The notes under the pieces: model-generated
Database searches by the model: none
Told to the model about the DNA's origin: nothing
Seen by the model: only the letters and a program-made list of their open reading frames with translations
Made by a program: the position numbers and the translations under genes
Shown here: piece by piece, positions 53,665 to 61,543 of the stretch
How positions within the stretch are numbered: the first letter of the stretch is position 1
Layout of the letters: each line of letters begins with the position of its first letter
Assembly: GCA_900315075.1 (NCBI GenBank)
Contig: OMXV01000005.1
Span: 186,001-250,000, forward strand
From: an uncultured Prevotellaceae bacterium
GTDB lineage: Bacteria > Bacteroidota > Bacteroidia > Bacteroidales > Bacteroidaceae
Direction: 5' to 3'
DNA length: 64,000 nucleotides

Positions 53665-54648
53665 CTATTGTTTGTCTGTTGTGTTCTGATGCTTTTCTTC
53701 AGATGTCCCTACACTTTTGTCAGCACGCTCGTATGCGTTGACGATACGTGTGACAAGGCGGTGACGAACGATGTCTTTTTTCTCCATGGTCACAAAACCT
53801 ATTCCTTCGATGTCGTGGAGAAGTTCGATGGCTTCGCTAAGACCGCTACGCTGACCGCGAGGAAGGTCTATTTGGGTGAGGTCGCCCGTGATAATCATTT
53901 TCGTGTTCCAACCCATACGGGTTAGGAACATCCGAATCTGGGCGGGTGTAGTGTTTTGAGCCTCATCCAAAATCACCACGGCATCGCTCAGTGTGCGACC
54001 GCGCATAAAGGCAAGGGGTGCTATCTGGATGATTCGCTTGTCAATCATATCCTGTAGCTTCTGCGGAGGAATCATGTCTTCCAGTGCATCGTAGAGAGGC
54101 TGGAGGTAGGGGTCGATTTTGTCTTTCATGTCACCGGGGAGAAAACCTAATTTCTCGCCAGCTTCCACGGCAGGTCGGCTTAGGATGATTTTCTTGGCGG
54201 TCTTTTCCTTCAGTGCCCTCACAGCAAGGGCGATGCTCAGATAAGTCTTACCTGTACCAGCTGGTCCCTCTGCAAACACCATGTCGCTTTGTTCAAATTC
54301 GTCGATCAGACGCTGCTGGTTGGCACTGCGGCCTTTGATGGGGCGACCGGAAATGCTGTAGACCAACACACCTTTCACGGCATCGGCTTTTGTGGGGCGG
54401 TCCTTCACAATGTCTATGATGTCTTCTTCATGAATGGAGTTATATTTAACAATATGCTGGCGCATCTTCTCGATGCACTTTTCAAATCGCTCTGTCTCCT
54501 CGTCATCGCCAAGCACTTTGATCACATTGCCACGAGCTACAATGCGCAACTTTGGAAACAGCGAGCGCACCATCTGCAAATACACATTGCCCACACCGTA
54601 GAATACGACGGGGTCAATATCTTCCAATACTATATACTTCTCTATCAA
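53665..54648 (-). CDS. phoH: PhoH-family ATPase
   Basis: 327 residues. The start is TTG at 54648 (MIEKYIVLEDIDPV); the next in-frame Met is about 26 codons later and would cut the N-terminal domain. An N-terminal KH-like region is followed by the P-loop AEGPAGTGKTYLSIALAVRAL (Walker A 128-135), then DAVVILDEAQNTTPAQIRMFLTRMG (Walker B) and TGDLTQIDLPRGQRSGL. PhoH proteins are often linked to RNA metabolism or YbeY. The -7 element lies at 54684-54691. Confidence 0.92.
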   Translation of the reverse strand: MIEKYIVLEDIDPVVFYGVGNVYLQMVRSLFPKLRIVARGNVIKVLGDDEETERFEKCIEKMRQHIVKYNSIHEEDIIDIVKDRPTKADAVKGVLVYSISGRPIKGRSANQQRLIDEFEQSDMVFAEGPAGTGKTYLSIALAVRALKEKTAKKIILSRPAVEAGEKLGFLPGDMKDKIDPYLQPLYDALEDMIPPQKLQDMIDKRIIQIAPLAFMRGRTLSDAVVILDEAQNTTPAQIRMFLTRMGWNTKMIITGDLTQIDLPRGQRSGLSEAIELLHDIEGIGFVTMEKKDIVRHRLVTRIVNAYERADKSVGTSEEKHQNTTDKQ

Positions 54649-54683
54649 GTTCTCTCTAAGCTAATCTGTTCATGAATAGGCTG

Positions 54684-54691
54684 CAAAGGTA
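54684..54691 (-). promoter_or_regulatory. -7 element of the phoH operon
   Basis: TACCTTTG on the minus strand. Leader about 35 bases to the TTG start at 54648. Confidence 0.55.
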
Positions 54692-54764
54692 CAAATAATT
54701 TCTCATCTTTACACACCTTTTATACATTTTTAGACAAATGATATCGTCTAAAAGAAAAAAGTTG

Positions 54765-54772
54765 TACCTTTG
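54765..54772 (+). promoter_or_regulatory. -7 element of the DUF5715 gene
   Basis: TACCTTTG on the plus strand. Leader about 35-40 bases to ATG 54814. With 54684-54691 it forms a divergent pair of near-identical promoters. Confidence 0.55.
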
Positions 54773-54813
54773 CATAAGATAAATTGCATATCAACATAGA
54801 AAATGATTGAAAT

Positions 54814-55614
54814 ATGCTGATTTCAAAAAACGACTATCTCAAGGGGTTTGGTATCATTGTTGTGATATTGGCCTTGGTGAGGTGTGTTTTCCCGTCGGTC
54901 ACGAAGTCGATTGAGGAAGAAGGCAGACAAGCTATTGTTATCGAAAAGGATACTACAGGTAAAACCGTGAATTCTTCTGAACAGAACGTATCTGTTCAGG
55001 AGACGCCTATTATACGTCCAGAGGTGAAAAAGAATGATGCAGGAAATCATCCGGTTGTGGGGGTGAGAGTGTATAGGGAGGCTTTCCCTGATTCCAATGA
55101 GGTGCAGTTGGTAGCGGCACTGGAACATGGGGTTTCACCGGTGGCCGACAGAGATGAGGCCGAGCATCGAAAGGCAGAGTTGGTCTATGTAGCTGCCAAC
55201 CCTTTCTATCATGTTGACAAGTTAAATAGAAGTATCCCATATCTTGTGCCGCGGGCTGCGGTGCTCATCAACGATATCGGACGTAATTACCTCGACAGTC
55301 TCCTGGTCAAGGGAATTCCTTTGCATCAAGTGATTGTCACAAGTGTCACGCGTACACAGGATGACTTGGTAAAACTTTCAAAAGTGAATAAAAACGCCTC
55401 AGAAAACAGTTGCCATCTCTATGGTACTACATTTGATATTAGTTATAATAGATTTATTGCAGTGTCCTCTCTTAGTGGGTTGCCTGGCACTGAGGTACGG
55501 AGTGACCAATTAAAAAAAGTACTTGCAGAGGTCCTTCGCGATTTGCGCGAGCAGGAACGTTGCTATGTAAAATACGAAATCAAACAAGGATGCTTTCATG
55601 TCACTGTGAGGTGA
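54814..55614 (+). CDS. DUF5715-like protein with M15/LAS-type metal motif
   Basis: 266 residues; N-terminal membrane anchor (about 10-27, FGIIVVILALVRCVFP), disordered linker, then a globular domain from about 115. SVTRTQDDLVKLSK contains Arg180, and ENSCHLYGTTFDISYNRF gives the S-x-H-x(2)-G-x(3)-D pattern (Ser199, His201, Asp208) of LAS/M15 zinc peptidases such as VanX and VanY. CFHVTVR at the very end supplies the third His (His262). The expected catalytic Glu (ExxH) is not in place: Gly259 occupies that position. It would therefore be inactive, atypical, or use another residue. Likely on the periplasmic face, near peptidoglycan. DUF5715 is the best family guess. Confidence 0.8.
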   Translation: MLISKNDYLKGFGIIVVILALVRCVFPSVTKSIEEEGRQAIVIEKDTTGKTVNSSEQNVSVQETPIIRPEVKKNDAGNHPVVGVRVYREAFPDSNEVQLVAALEHGVSPVADRDEAEHRKAELVYVAANPFYHVDKLNRSIPYLVPRAAVLINDIGRNYLDSLLVKGIPLHQVIVTSVTRTQDDLVKLSKVNKNASENSCHLYGTTFDISYNRFIAVSSLSGLPGTEVRSDQLKKVLAEVLRDLREQERCYVKYEIKQGCFHVTVR

Positions 55615-55762
55615 TATTACTTATGGTTTTTTATATTTCCATTATTACGTTGTTGCAAATTCAGTAACGGATAATTGTTGCATTTTTTTTGTTATTCGTT
55701 ACAATTCATAGATTTGAAAAATAATAAAATACCATTGGCGAATACGTCGAGGAAAAAAACAT

Positions 55763-55770
55763 TATATTTG
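55763..55770 (+). promoter_or_regulatory. -7 element of the xylanase gene
   Basis: TATATTTG fits TAnnTTTG. Leader about 20-25 bases to the ATG at 55795. Confidence 0.55.
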
Positions 55771-55794
55771 CACATTATTATTAACTCAAATCTT

Positions 55795-58479
55795 ATGAAC
55801 AATCGTATTTTTAAGCATTTCAAACATCAATTTCAACGCGCTGTCGCCACATGTGCGTTGGTGGTAGCGGTTTTTAGCTTCTCTATAGAGGCAAAAGCCC
55901 AATTGTCGTCCAACCCGGATAAGTTCCTGGGCAATATCACTACGAGTTACAACGTGGACTATGGCAATGAACCGTTCTACACGCTGTGGAATCAGATTAC
56001 GTGTGAGAATGAGTCGAAATGGGGTTCAATTGAGGGCAATTCTCGTGGTAGTTTCAATTGGGGGTGTGACAATGCGTATAATTACGCCAAGCGGCACAAT
56101 TTCCCATTCAAGTTTCACTGTCTCATCTGGGGCGCCCAGTATCCTAATTGGTTGAACAACCTCTCCACTCAGGAGCAATACAAGGCGATTGAGGAGTGGT
56201 TCGACGCTATCAAGCAGCGATATCCTGACCTGCCTATGATCGACGTGGTCAACGAGGCGGTCGCTGGTCATCAGCCCGCTCCGTATAAAAATGCCCTTGG
56301 GGGTGATGGTAAGACAGGCTTCGACTGGATTATCAAGGCATTCGAAATGGCTCATGAGCGTTGGCCGGATGCCATACTTATCTATAATGACTACAATACG
56401 TTCCAGTGGCAGCGCCAGGAATTCATCGACCTCTGTAAGGTGTTACGTGATTCTGGTGCGCCTATCGATGCATACGGATGTCAGTCGCACGACCTGACCG
56501 ACATGTCTCTCAGCAATTTCAAAACGGCAATGACAGAGATTCAGAACGAACTTAAAATGCCGATGTATAGCACAGAGTATGACATTGGTACAACTGACGA
56601 TGCTTTGCAGTTGCAGCGTTATCAGGAGCAGATTCCATATATGTGGGAGTCTGACTATTGTGCCGGTGTTACCATCTGGGGATATATCTATGGCCGTACG
56701 TGGACAACCGATGGCAACTCTGGCCTGATTAGAAATGGTGTTGACCGTCCGGCTATGACGTGGCTTAGGGAATACATGCAAAGTGATGCTGCCAAGAATG
56801 CCAAGAGTCCATTCCCCGGGATGGTGAAGGAGGCATCGGTCTATGTGAAATGTGCCTCTCTGAATCTGATTAAGGGTGAAACCGAAAATATCTCGATTAG
56901 GGCAAGACTGAAGACCAAGACCATTGACCATATTGACCTCTATGTAAACAACCAGTTGCTTACGACTTTTACATCGGAGCCCTATGCCATCGACTATGTG
57001 CCTGAGAATTCTGGCAGATATGATGTCAAGGCCGTTGTTGTGGCTACAGACGGTTCACAGTATGAGCGCTATTCTGGATTCAACGCTTTCAATCCACGTG
57101 TGCCTTTTAAAGGCGAGATAGAATTGCCTGGTACACTTGAGGCTGAGAATTTCGACTCTGGCGCTGAGAGCATAGCCTACCACGACTCAGATAATAAGGA
57201 CGAAGGTGGCACCAATTATCGTAATGACTGCCCAGGTGTGGATATAGTGACTGGCAATGGCAGCTATGCACTTGGATACACCTCTTCAGGCGAATGGTTG
57301 GAATACACCATCAATGTGAAGGAGGCTGGTGTGTATTCCTATGAAGCTTCTGTATCTTCGGGAGTTACCAACTCGTCGTTTAACCTTGAACTGAGCACTG
57401 CAGAAGGACAGGTCAAACTGACCAATAATATTGCTGTGCCATGCGTGCAATCCAACAATTGGGATAACTATAGGGTAGTTCATGGAAGGCTGTTGGTTCC
57501 ATTAGAGGCTGGAACACAGATTCTACGCATCAACATCACTGGCAGTAGCTGCAATATCGATAAGATTGTCTTCAATCATGTCGATGTGGATGAGAACATC
57601 GACATCAGTTTGACTGCAAATCCTGACCCGGCGATTGTCAATGAAAGTACGATGCTTAAAGTGACGGCCTCATCGCCAACGAGTGACATTGCTAATGTCA
57701 AGATATATGTGAATGATGTTCTCACCAAGACACTCACTGCTGAGCCTTTCGAATATAGCCGTACTTTCACAACGAAAGGTATCACCAATATAAGCGCCAT
57801 TGCTACAGATGCCCAGGGCAGGCAGTCGAAAATCGCATCTCTTCCTCTGATGGTCAACAACAAACGCCAGGCTTACAAGGGCATCATTGCACTGCCGGGC
57901 ACAATTCAGGCAGAGGACTTTGATAAGGGGGGCGAGGACTTCACTTTCCACGACTCTGATACTCAGGATGAGGGTGGTGCCAACTACCGCAACGACAATG
58001 AGGGTGTGGATATCATCACTTGCAATTCTGGCTATGGCATAGGATATACTGCACAGAATGAATGGCTGGAATATACTGTCAATGTGACAAAACCAGGAAA
58101 GTATCTTTATGATGCCGTGGTTTCCTCTGGACTTTCAGGTTCAGGATTCTCCATCAACTTGTCGAAGAATGGTACTCTCACCAATCTTTGTCGAGTGAGT
58201 GTGCCACAGACAGGAAACAGTTCATGGGATACCTATAGGACTGTAAGTGGTACAGTAGGTGACTTGGAGGCTGGCGAGCAGGTGATTCGTTTCACTATCA
58301 CGGGGGCTTACTGCAATATCGACAATGTGACTTTCAAACTCGATCCCACTGGTATTGAAATGATTACAGACAACGAAAAGCGGAATACTGGTGACATTTA
58401 TAACCTCTATGGTATCAAAGTAGGGGAGAACTACAAAGGTGTGGTCATCAAGAATGGTAAGAAATATGTGAACAAGTAG
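55795..58479 (+). CDS. secreted GH10 endo-xylanase with two Ig-CBM6 modules
   Basis: 894 residues from ATG 55795, which gives the signal sequence AVATCALVVAVFSFSIEAKAQ; upstream codons overlap the promoter. GH10 domain (about 35-345): FKFHCLIWGAQYPNWL, acid/base Glu154 in PMIDVVNEAVAGHQ, nucleophile Glu261 in MYSTEYDIG. Then Ig-like (about 365-440) and CBM6 (about 441-580, ELPGTLEAENFD, DEGGTNYRND, SGEWLEYTINV). A second Ig-like (about 600-690) and second CBM6 (about 698-835, ALPGTIQAEDFD, DEGGANYRND, NEWLEYTVNV) follow, then the tail YNLYGIKVGENYKGVVIKNG. Cuts beta-1,4-xylan; CBM6 modules bind xylan or glucan. A strong terminator follows. Confidence 0.93.
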   Translation: MNNRIFKHFKHQFQRAVATCALVVAVFSFSIEAKAQLSSNPDKFLGNITTSYNVDYGNEPFYTLWNQITCENESKWGSIEGNSRGSFNWGCDNAYNYAKRHNFPFKFHCLIWGAQYPNWLNNLSTQEQYKAIEEWFDAIKQRYPDLPMIDVVNEAVAGHQPAPYKNALGGDGKTGFDWIIKAFEMAHERWPDAILIYNDYNTFQWQRQEFIDLCKVLRDSGAPIDAYGCQSHDLTDMSLSNFKTAMTEIQNELKMPMYSTEYDIGTTDDALQLQRYQEQIPYMWESDYCAGVTIWGYIYGRTWTTDGNSGLIRNGVDRPAMTWLREYMQSDAAKNAKSPFPGMVKEASVYVKCASLNLIKGETENISIRARLKTKTIDHIDLYVNNQLLTTFTSEPYAIDYVPENSGRYDVKAVVVATDGSQYERYSGFNAFNPRVPFKGEIELPGTLEAENFDSGAESIAYHDSDNKDEGGTNYRNDCPGVDIVTGNGSYALGYTSSGEWLEYTINVKEAGVYSYEASVSSGVTNSSFNLELSTAEGQVKLTNNIAVPCVQSNNWDNYRVVHGRLLVPLEAGTQILRINITGSSCNIDKIVFNHVDVDENIDISLTANPDPAIVNESTMLKVTASSPTSDIANVKIYVNDVLTKTLTAEPFEYSRTFTTKGITNISAIATDAQGRQSKIASLPLMVNNKRQAYKGIIALPGTIQAEDFDKGGEDFTFHDSDTQDEGGANYRNDNEGVDIITCNSGYGIGYTAQNEWLEYTVNVTKPGKYLYDAVVSSGLSGSGFSINLSKNGTLTNLCRVSVPQTGNSSWDTYRTVSGTVGDLEAGEQVIRFTITGAYCNIDNVTFKLDPTGIEMITDNEKRNTGDIYNLYGIKVGENYKGVVIKNGKKYVNK

Positions 58480-58500
58480 GACTTATCCATACGACTCATC

Positions 58501-58531
58501 AAAAAGGGTGCTCTTCAAGGGCACCCTTTTT
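58501..58531 (+). terminator. intrinsic terminator of the xylanase gene
   Basis: AAAAAGGGTGC (58501-58511) pairs perfectly with GCACCCTTTTT (58521-58531) around TCTTCAAGG, ending in T5. Confidence 0.85.
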
Positions 58532-58619
58532 GTGTTCCATGCATAGCAAGTCTTGTCTTCCATGGACGGACATCTATTGATACATGTCCTATAATTATGA
58601 TATGAGTGAGAGAATGTTA

Positions 58620-59087
58620 TCAATTGCCTGTAATCATTTGTATATCTTTTAGGGTAATAGCTCCTTTGACATTGATGATGTTCAATTCGGAGCTGTCCTC
58701 TTGTAGCAATACAAATTCGTTCTTACCGCCTTTAAGACTACGTTGATAGATGGTCATCTTCTCGCCTTCATCGTTCATGCGCATGATAGCCTCGTAACCT
58801 TCAGAATTGTATATTTTTTTTGCATCATCAAGTATGCGGGGGATGAGCGTGGCTTTCTCACAGGTTAAGATACGTAATTGGTCCAATTTGCTTGCTATTT
58901 CGCTGATGTCGTGATTCCCCGCCTTCACATTTGGAATCATGCTGAGCATCGTTTTCGAAATAAAAACGGTGGTAACACCATTCGTGTCCTCATATTTGTC
59001 GAAAAGTGCGTCCTGGGCCATTGCACTTTGTACAACGGCCATAAGCAGCAACGGCAGAAATGCTATATAAATACTACGATTTTTCAT
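58620..59087 (-). CDS. DUF4252 exported protein, copy 2
   Basis: 155 residues; signal peptide about 1-24 (AFLPLLLMAVVQSAMAQ). DALFDKYEDTNGVTTVFISKTMLSMIPNV is the DUF4252 opening, then LDQLRILTCEK and IYQRSLKGGKNEFVLLQEDSSELNIINVKGAITLKDI. Last gene of the sigma-factor operon, 65 bases after the anti-sigma gene. The other DUF4252 copy (60062-60517) heads the same operon. DUF4252 function unknown; presumably an output or sensor protein of this system. Confidence 0.85.
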   Translation of the reverse strand: MKNRSIYIAFLPLLLMAVVQSAMAQDALFDKYEDTNGVTTVFISKTMLSMIPNVKAGNHDISEIASKLDQLRILTCEKATLIPRILDDAKKIYNSEGYEAIMRMNDEGEKMTIYQRSLKGGKNEFVLLQEDSSELNIINVKGAITLKDIQMITGN

Positions 59088-59112
59088 ATCTCATATAATG
59101 TAAAATTTTATT

Positions 59113-59152
59113 TATCTAACCTCACACCCTCACACCCTCATAACCTCACACC
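59113..59152. repeat. CCTCACAC array right after the anti-sigma stop
   Basis: On the sense (minus) strand, GGGTGTGAGG units follow the TAG stop directly. Same G-rich style as the heptad arrays after pyrF, purM and the GH5 gene. Confidence 0.7.
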
Positions 59153-59530
59153 CTAATTATTGATTGCTTTGTTGATAGCACCGGAGAAAAGCACAAGTGC
59201 GCGTTCAGTTTCTGCGGCAGCGTCCTCTGGATTGTCGAAAGTGTCTTTTTCTGTCACCATAGTCACTTTGCTGTCCTTCTGTTGATTGTTTGTAAACCAA
59301 ACCGTTACGGAAACCAATAGCAGCAGACATGCTGCAGCTGCCATAGCATGTCGCAGCCATACTCTTCTTTGCTGTCGTTTTGACTTCTGTTCTTGGCTTG
59401 CCCAATCATCAATTTGCGATGAAAGTCTTTCTTCCATTGCGCTGAGGTGTTGGTCAGCCATTCTCATTTCGTCGTCAGTGGCTTCACCCGCTTCTATGCG
59501 TCTCAGTATTTCATCTATCTGCTTCTTCAT
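59153..59530 (-). CDS. probable anti-sigma factor, membrane anchored
   Basis: 125 residues. N-terminal helical segment (about 1-52, EILRRIEAGEATDDEMRMADQHL) resembling a short sigma-binding region, basic KSKRQQRRVWLRH, one membrane helix (about 63-80, AMAAAACLLLLVSVTVWF), then a short periplasmic tail ending AINKAINN. No zinc-binding HxxxCxxC motif. Its start overlaps the sigma gene by 4 bases, which is the main reason for calling it the cognate anti-sigma. Role inferred from position. Confidence 0.72.
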   Translation of the reverse strand: MKKQIDEILRRIEAGEATDDEMRMADQHLSAMEERLSSQIDDWASQEQKSKRQQRRVWLRHAMAAAACLLLLVSVTVWFTNNQQKDSKVTMVTEKDTFDNPEDAAAETERALVLFSGAINKAINN

Positions 59531-60033
59531 CTGTTTCCCTTGATTAGTTTATCGCGTATTGTCTTTCGTGCCCGGCTCAGGATTACCCTGATATTGGTCG
59601 GTTGCAGTCCGGTATGCTGTTGTATCTCTTCGTTCGACATTTCTTCCATATCGTGCAGGGTGATAATCTTGCGCTGTTGTTCTGGCAATTGCTCGATAAG
59701 GCATTTCACCTGAAGAGATTCCTCTTTTCTTTCCAGTGTTTCTTCTATGCCGCTCTCATTTTCGCTGGTTATCGTTAGTTCGTCGGATGATTCGGTAGTA
59801 ATGGGGATTTGTTTGCGCCGAATTTGATTTAGGTAGAGGTTCTTGATTAGGGTGGTGCAATATGCCTCTGTGTTTTTGATGTCATCAAGCAATTCTCTTT
59901 TCTGCCATAGCTTTAGAAACGCTTCCTGCACCAAATCCTCGGCTTCCTGGGCGTTGCCGGTGAATTGCCACGCCGTCCAGTACATACGGCGTGACAATGG
60001 CAGGAAAATCTTTTTAAACTCAGAGGCAGACAT
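59527..60033 (-). CDS. ECF-type RNA polymerase sigma-70 factor
   Basis: 168 residues. Region 2 (about 5-75): YWTAWQFTGNAQEAEDLVQEAFLKLWQ is the classic ECF 2.1-2.4 pattern. Region 4 (about 105-165): IEQLPEQQRKIITLHDMEEMSNEEIQQHTGLQPTNIRVILSRARKTIRDKL carries the DNA-binding helix-turn-helix. Acidic linker between. It directs expression of an envelope-related regulon by family analogy. Twenty-eight bases after the first DUF4252 gene and overlapping the anti-sigma gene. Confidence 0.93.
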   Translation of the reverse strand: MSASEFKKIFLPLSRRMYWTAWQFTGNAQEAEDLVQEAFLKLWQKRELLDDIKNTEAYCTTLIKNLYLNQIRRKQIPITTESSDELTITSENESGIEETLERKEESLQVKCLIEQLPEQQRKIITLHDMEEMSNEEIQQHTGLQPTNIRVILSRARKTIRDKLIKGNR

Positions 60034-60061
60034 CTTTTATCCTATTTGAGAAATTGCAGTG

Positions 60062-60517
60062 TCAGTTGTTGAGCTTCTCAATGTCAGATGGTCTGAGCTT
60101 TCCCTTTATCTGTATAAGTGAACACTCGTTTGGTTCGATATTGAGGACGACCATTTCGGTGATATTATCATTTTTCGTTTTCACCAGAACCAGTGTTTTT
60201 TCATTATCCTCGTTGCTGTTCACCATCGTTTCATAACCATTCCTGCTCAATGATATAGCTTTTTGTGCGAAAGCTTGGCATAGTTGTGAATCGTTGTCTA
60301 TGTTGAGAATTGTTAAATGATTGACTCTCTTGATGATGTCACTTCCATCGTCTTTTTTTGCAAACGTCGATGCCATCGACATCATAGCTTTGGGAATTTC
60401 AATAAACTCTACATTCGGTTTGTTTTTGAACTCTTTAAAGAGGTCATCTACACTCTGTGCGGCCATGTTTGCAGCCCATACAGTCATCAGCATGATTGTA
60501 AATATAGTCTTCTTCAT
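60062..60517 (-). CDS. DUF4252 exported protein, copy 1
   Basis: 151 residues from the ATG at 60517, which gives a good signal peptide (MKKTIFTIMLMTVWAANMAAQ). Longer upstream codons add a sequence without a signal and are rejected. SVDDLFKEFKNKPNVEFIEIPKAMMSMASTFAKK matches DUF4252, followed by IIKRVNHLTILNI and TEMVVLNIEPNECSLIQIKGKLRPSDIEKL. It is a paralogue of 58620-59087: both have the opening, the LxxLxIL strand and the IxGxL end. First gene of the operon. Confidence 0.85.
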   Translation of the reverse strand: MKKTIFTIMLMTVWAANMAAQSVDDLFKEFKNKPNVEFIEIPKAMMSMASTFAKKDDGSDIIKRVNHLTILNIDNDSQLCQAFAQKAISLSRNGYETMVNSNEDNEKTLVLVKTKNDNITEMVVLNIEPNECSLIQIKGKLRPSDIEKLNN

Positions 60518-60623
60518 TTTTTTATTTATTTTTGTGAAACAATGTTTTTTGAAGCGCTTACAACCATATAGACACACAAAATGAGATTTCGTTACATGCA
60601 AATTACAAAAAATCCCAAATCAT

Positions 60624-61427
60624 TCACAATTCTATTCGTTCTAAATCATCGGGCACAAATATTCGCCCACTGAATACCGATTTGGCTTCAGCTGTGTAAC
60701 GTTCTCGCCGTGTGTCGAGTGTCTTGTCTTCCGTATGGTAGAGGATAAGATTCTTTACATCCAATTGTGCTGCCAAACGTGCGGCATCCAAGGCAGTACT
60801 ATGATGTTTTTTATAGGGCTGGAATCGCTCGCGGTCAGCATACAGACAGAAAGCCTCACTCATTAGCCAGTCGGCATGAAGGACGTATTTCTCATTCTGC
60901 TCGCAGTAAGGTTCATCTCCTAAACAGACCAGATGTTGCCCGTCTGGCATTATGGCTGAGAATCCAAATTGTTTTTCTTTTGTGGAGTGGATATCGAAAC
61001 ATTGAAAATTCATATCTCCTACGCTGAACGTGTCGCCATCATTGACTTCATGCATTTCCACAATCGTACCAATGCCGTCCGATTGCTTCTTGGGAAGAAT
61101 TTGGCGGCAGATGTACTCTAAAAGCTCAAGCACTTTTTTATGACTATAGATGCGAAAGGGTGTGCGCTTTTTATATTGCAGTGCCATCCGCATCATCCAT
61201 ACCACACCGAGAATGTGGTCGGTATGAGCATGGGTGACAAACATGTCGCCAATGTCTTCGATTCGAACTCCAGCTTGGTCGAGTTGACGATAAATGCCGT
61301 TTCCACCTCCGGCATCTACCAGCAGATGGTGCCCGCTCTGGCTTCGTAGCACAAAGCAGGTATTATAGCATCGCATGGCCATCGCATTTCCGGTGCCAAG
61401 AATGATAATTTCGTTGTGATTAATCAT
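60624..61427 (-). CDS. RNase Z-like MBL-fold hydrolase
   Basis: 267 residues. NTCFVLRSQSGHHLLVDAGGGNGIYRQL, MFVTHAHTDHILGVVWMMR (HxHxDH), FGFSAIMPDGQHLVCLGDEPYC and HHSTALDAARLAAQLDVKNLILYHTED carry the zinc ligands of the RNase Z/beta-CASP-like ElaC group. It lacks the long exosite arm of tRNase Z, so a true tRNA 3' processor is uncertain. Alone, upstream of the sigma operon on the same strand. Confidence 0.85.
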   Translation of the reverse strand: MINHNEIIILGTGNAMAMRCYNTCFVLRSQSGHHLLVDAGGGNGIYRQLDQAGVRIEDIGDMFVTHAHTDHILGVVWMMRMALQYKKRTPFRIYSHKKVLELLEYICRQILPKKQSDGIGTIVEMHEVNDGDTFSVGDMNFQCFDIHSTKEKQFGFSAIMPDGQHLVCLGDEPYCEQNEKYVLHADWLMSEAFCLYADRERFQPYKKHHSTALDAARLAAQLDVKNLILYHTEDKTLDTRRERYTAEAKSVFSGRIFVPDDLERIEL

Positions 61428-61428
61428 T

Positions 61429-61462
61429 ATTTAATATTGAATATTGAAAATTGAATATTGAG
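61429..61462. repeat. inverted AATATTGAAAATTGAAT array
   Basis: ATTGAATATTGAAAATTGAA-type units upstream of the MBL gene. Reverse orientation of the CAATTTTCAAT family. Confidence 0.65.
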
Positions 61463-61510
61463 AAAAGAAATTACAGGAGTTCAGACATACTTTTGCAACT
61501 TCGAATCTAA

Positions 61511-61543
61511 TCTCTCACCTCTCACCTCTTACCTCTCACCTCT
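61511..61543. repeat. heptad array containing the GH5 stop codon
   Basis: CTCACCT/CTTACCT units. On the GH5 sense strand the array encodes the last residues RGER and supplies the TAA stop (61529-61531), then continues. Confidence 0.8.
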
